Part shown: piece after piece, positions 62,319 through 64,000 of the stretch
Position numbering within the stretch: the stretch's first letter is position 1
How the letters are laid out: the number at the start of each line of letters is the position of its first letter
NCBI GenBank assembly: GCA_003168375.1
Contig: PMSI01000005.1
Coordinates: 225,206-289,205 of the forward strand
Direction: 5' to 3'
Source of the DNA: Vulcanimicrobiota bacterium
Lineage (GTDB): Bacteria > Vulcanimicrobiota > Vulcanimicrobiia > Vulcanimicrobiales > Vulcanimicrobiaceae
DNA: 64,000 bases
Notes under the pieces: generated by a model
Database searches by the model: none
Told to the model about the DNA's origin: nothing
The model's input: the letters and a program-made list of their open reading frames with translations, nothing else
Made by a program: the position numbers and the translations under genes

Positions 62319-62879
62319 CTACGGCTTTTTGACGGCGATGAACGAGGCGACGAAGCCTGCCGGATTGCCGTCGTGCGGTTTCGCCCGGAAAACGCTGCCG
62401 GTGAAGGCGGGGACTTGGGCGACGCCCTTCGGCCAACGTTCGGTCGTCAGGCCGTCGTAGTCGTACTCCCACCCGGCCGTTGGCGTGTTCGGCCGCCCGA
62501 CTCCCGCCATGTGGATCGCGGTTTGTCCGGTTCCCGCCGCTTTGATCGTGCCGGTCAAATCGAGCACGTATCCGCCACCCATGTCGAACGTGCCGGCGAC
62601 CTTGCCGGCCGACGGGATGCTCAGCGTCATCGTCCCCTCGCCGAACAACAGCGAGAGCGCCGTGTTCGCATCGCCGTTGATCAGCACGTCCGGGCGATCG
62701 ACCCAGCTCCGGTAGACCCACTTGCCGGGGATCGACCAGCCGGTGCGATAGATCAGCTTCGTCGCGAGGTAGCTGGGGACGCGTGCGGCGTTCGGCCGCG
62801 ATTGCGCGTTGGAGACGGAGTTCGACGATGCAGCGAGGACGATGCTCGCCGCGACCGCCAGAAGAATCGGCTGTTTCAT
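62319..62879 (-). CDS. secreted hypothetical protein
   Basis: 186 residues. Signal peptide KQPILLAVAASIVLAASSNSVSNAQ. The mature region is beta-rich (GTMTLSIPSAGKVAGTFDMGGGYVLDLTGTIKAAG) like a small lipocalin-type barrel; no domain is named. AAGGGGTG precedes the ATG. Follows the patatin gene on the same strand after 10 nt, so it may be co-transcribed with it. Confidence 0.6.
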   Translation of the reverse strand: MKQPILLAVAASIVLAASSNSVSNAQSRPNAARVPSYLATKLIYRTGWSIPGKWVYRSWVDRPDVLINGDANTALSLLFGEGTMTLSIPSAGKVAGTFDMGGGYVLDLTGTIKAAGTGQTAIHMAGVGRPNTPTAGWEYDYDGLTTERWPKGVAQVPAFTGSVFRAKPHDGNPAGFVASFIAVKKP

Positions 62880-62889
62880 GGTCACCCCT

Positions 62890-64000
62890 TTACGATTTGA
62901 GATTCCCGCGCACGACCAAATTCGGCGAGGGCTTGGGCAGGCTGTCATCGAGGGCCGGCTGCGCGGCGAGGTCGTCGCCGAGCGTCGTTGCACGACCGGT
63001 GAGCGCGCTGATCGCGGGTCGCGACTCCGGGGGAAGCGCATGACTCCATACCGGCGTTCCGTCGTTCGCCATGACGAGCGCGTCGTACCGGACGTCGGGC
63101 GGTTCCGGTGTGCTTGCGCCGCGTGAAAAGCGCGTAAGGTACGTCTTCAGCGCGCCCATCGTCGATCGGAATCGCAGCCAACGGTGGTTTTCCCAATCGA
63201 GCGCGGCGGGCTTGACGGGGTCGAGCACGCTCGGCGCCGTGAACCGGCTCGCGATGAGCGTTCCCGCCGCGGCGCCGCGCTTCTGGAGGCGCTCGAGCAC
63301 GGTCGGCGGCATGTCGAGGTTGAGTCCGCCCTCGTCGGTATCGAGATACACGGTCACGATGCGATCGCGGTAGCCGGGCAGCACGCTTTGCGTGTTGTCG
63401 TTCCAGTTCTGCACCGCGTTGAAGATCGCGGCGAGGAAGCCAGGCAGCGCGGTGAACCGCGTGAAGGTCGGCCGAACGCCATCCTCGTTGCGCTTGATCA
63501 TGTGGACGTTCTTCGCCTCGTCGTCGCTGCGCTTTTGTCCCGGCGGGAACCCGCCGAGATTGATCGCGAACGTCGGCCAGCGCGGCAGCGGTGAGTCGAA
63601 CAGCGCAATCGGAAAGTTGCTCGAGATGCCGCCGTCGGAGAACCAGCAGTGCTCGAGCGCGCGCTTTCCGTCCGGCGGCAGCGGCAGCGTGAAGTCGACT
63701 GCCCACAATGGTACGGCGCTGAGCAGGATCGGGAAGGCGAGGCTCATGCGCGTCGCGACGATCACCGGAAGATCGCCCATGGCCGGCAGCGGCAGCTTCG
63801 GCGCGAAGTTCGCGAACTCGGCGGTCTCCTCATCGTTTTGCGGCTTGCGGGCTCGCGCGACCATCCAGTCGACGACATAGTCGGGGAAATATCGCTTGAG
63901 TTCGGCGGGGTCGAAGAAGAACACGTGCGTCGCGACCGGGAAGTTGTAGGGGCGTCCCCACGTGACGTTCGTCGTGATCATCTCGAGGTTCACGTCGGTG
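62890..64000 (-). CDS. patatin-like phospholipase, partial (5' end beyond window)
   Basis: At least 370 residues, C-terminal part of a patatin domain: TDVNLEMITTNVTWGRPYNFPV..., the catalytic Asp motif SDGGISSNFPIALFDSPLP, and a trailing domain. The GxSxG serine lies beyond the right edge. An in-frame GTG at 63993 is not a start: coding-like sequence (TD) continues upstream to the edge. Lipid acyl hydrolase of unknown role. Confidence 0.85.
   Translation of the reverse strand, partial: TDVNLEMITTNVTWGRPYNFPVATHVFFFDPAELKRYFPDYVVDWMVARARKPQNDEETAEFANFAPKLPLPAMGDLPVIVATRMSLAFPILLSAVPLWAVDFTLPLPPDGKRALEHCWFSDGGISSNFPIALFDSPLPRWPTFAINLGGFPPGQKRSDDEAKNVHMIKRNEDGVRPTFTRFTALPGFLAAIFNAVQNWNDNTQSVLPGYRDRIVTVYLDTDEGGLNLDMPPTVLERLQKRGAAAGTLIASRFTAPSVLDPVKPAALDWENHRWLRFRSTMGALKTYLTRFSRGASTPEPPDVRYDALVMANDGTPVWSHALPPESRPAISALTGRATTLGDDLAAQPALDDSLPKPSPNLVVRGNLKS

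Overview
The window is GC-rich chromosomal DNA from a diderm bacterium. It encodes a secretin, a large TonB-dependent receptor, an outer-membrane porin carrying a c-type heme, and lipobox and signal-peptide proteins. The arginine cluster, ECF42-type sigma factor and receptor with a carboxypeptidase-regulatory N-domain suggest an environmental bacterium outside the well-studied phyla, perhaps Eremiobacterota/Vulcanimicrobiota. That placement is inference only. I saw no rRNA, tRNA or CRISPR array.

Layout. 0-1.3 kb: transposase relict, two small conserved genes and a short-repeat cluster. 1.35-9.1 kb: arginine biosynthesis argF-argR-argG-argH-argC-argJ-argD, with tandem ARG boxes on a leaderless argF promoter and a possible second regulatory point (mini-ORF plus terminator) before argH. 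9.1-9.9 kb: DUF4160/DUF2442 pair. 10-12.8 kb: YciI-like protein, ECF42-like sigma factor, DUF1761 membrane protein and thioesterase. 13-14.2 kb: solo TnpB. 14.7-17.4 kb: sulfonate-type ABC importer behind a cysteine-codon attenuator. 17.3-22.1 kb: small proteins, MetY, CoA-binding protein, phosphodiester glycosidase and secreted proteins. 22.2-26.4 kb: second ABC importer co-directional with a Rieske oxygenase. 26.8-36.9 kb: giant Rhs/YD-repeat protein, LuxR-type regulator, mini-peptide and orphan secretin, with two related palindromes around the regulator. 37-37.7 kb: second DUF4160/DUF2442 pair with a perfect operator palindrome inside its promoter. 37.7-44.9 kb: acetoacetyl-CoA synthetase-like ligase, FAD oxidoreductase, amidase and diguanylate cyclase. 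45-53.3 kb: TonB-dependent receptor, secreted proteins, heme-porin, chemoreceptor and CHRD-like protein. 53.4-60 kb: thymidine kinase, GlpX, lipoprotein, sulfite dehydrogenase SorA/SorB pair and Kup. 60-61 kb: RES-Xre toxin-antitoxin. 61-64 kb: AraC regulator, VOC protein, secreted protein and a patatin cut by the window edge.

Themes. Sulfur metabolism recurs: sulfonate uptake under apparent cysteine control, sulfide incorporation by MetY, and sulfite oxidation by SorAB. Several promoters place the -10 hexamer 6-9 nt before the start codon with no Shine-Dalgarno, so leaderless mRNAs look common. Genes inside operons overlap by 1-4 nt, or have a clear Shine-Dalgarno sequence.

The strongest regulatory discovery is the cysteine attenuator at 14.70-14.88 kb. 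The most interesting candidate system is the regulator/Rhs/secretin locus at 26.8-36.9 kb. The paired DUF4160/DUF2442 modules come next. Functions are inferred from reading the sequence; no database searches were run.
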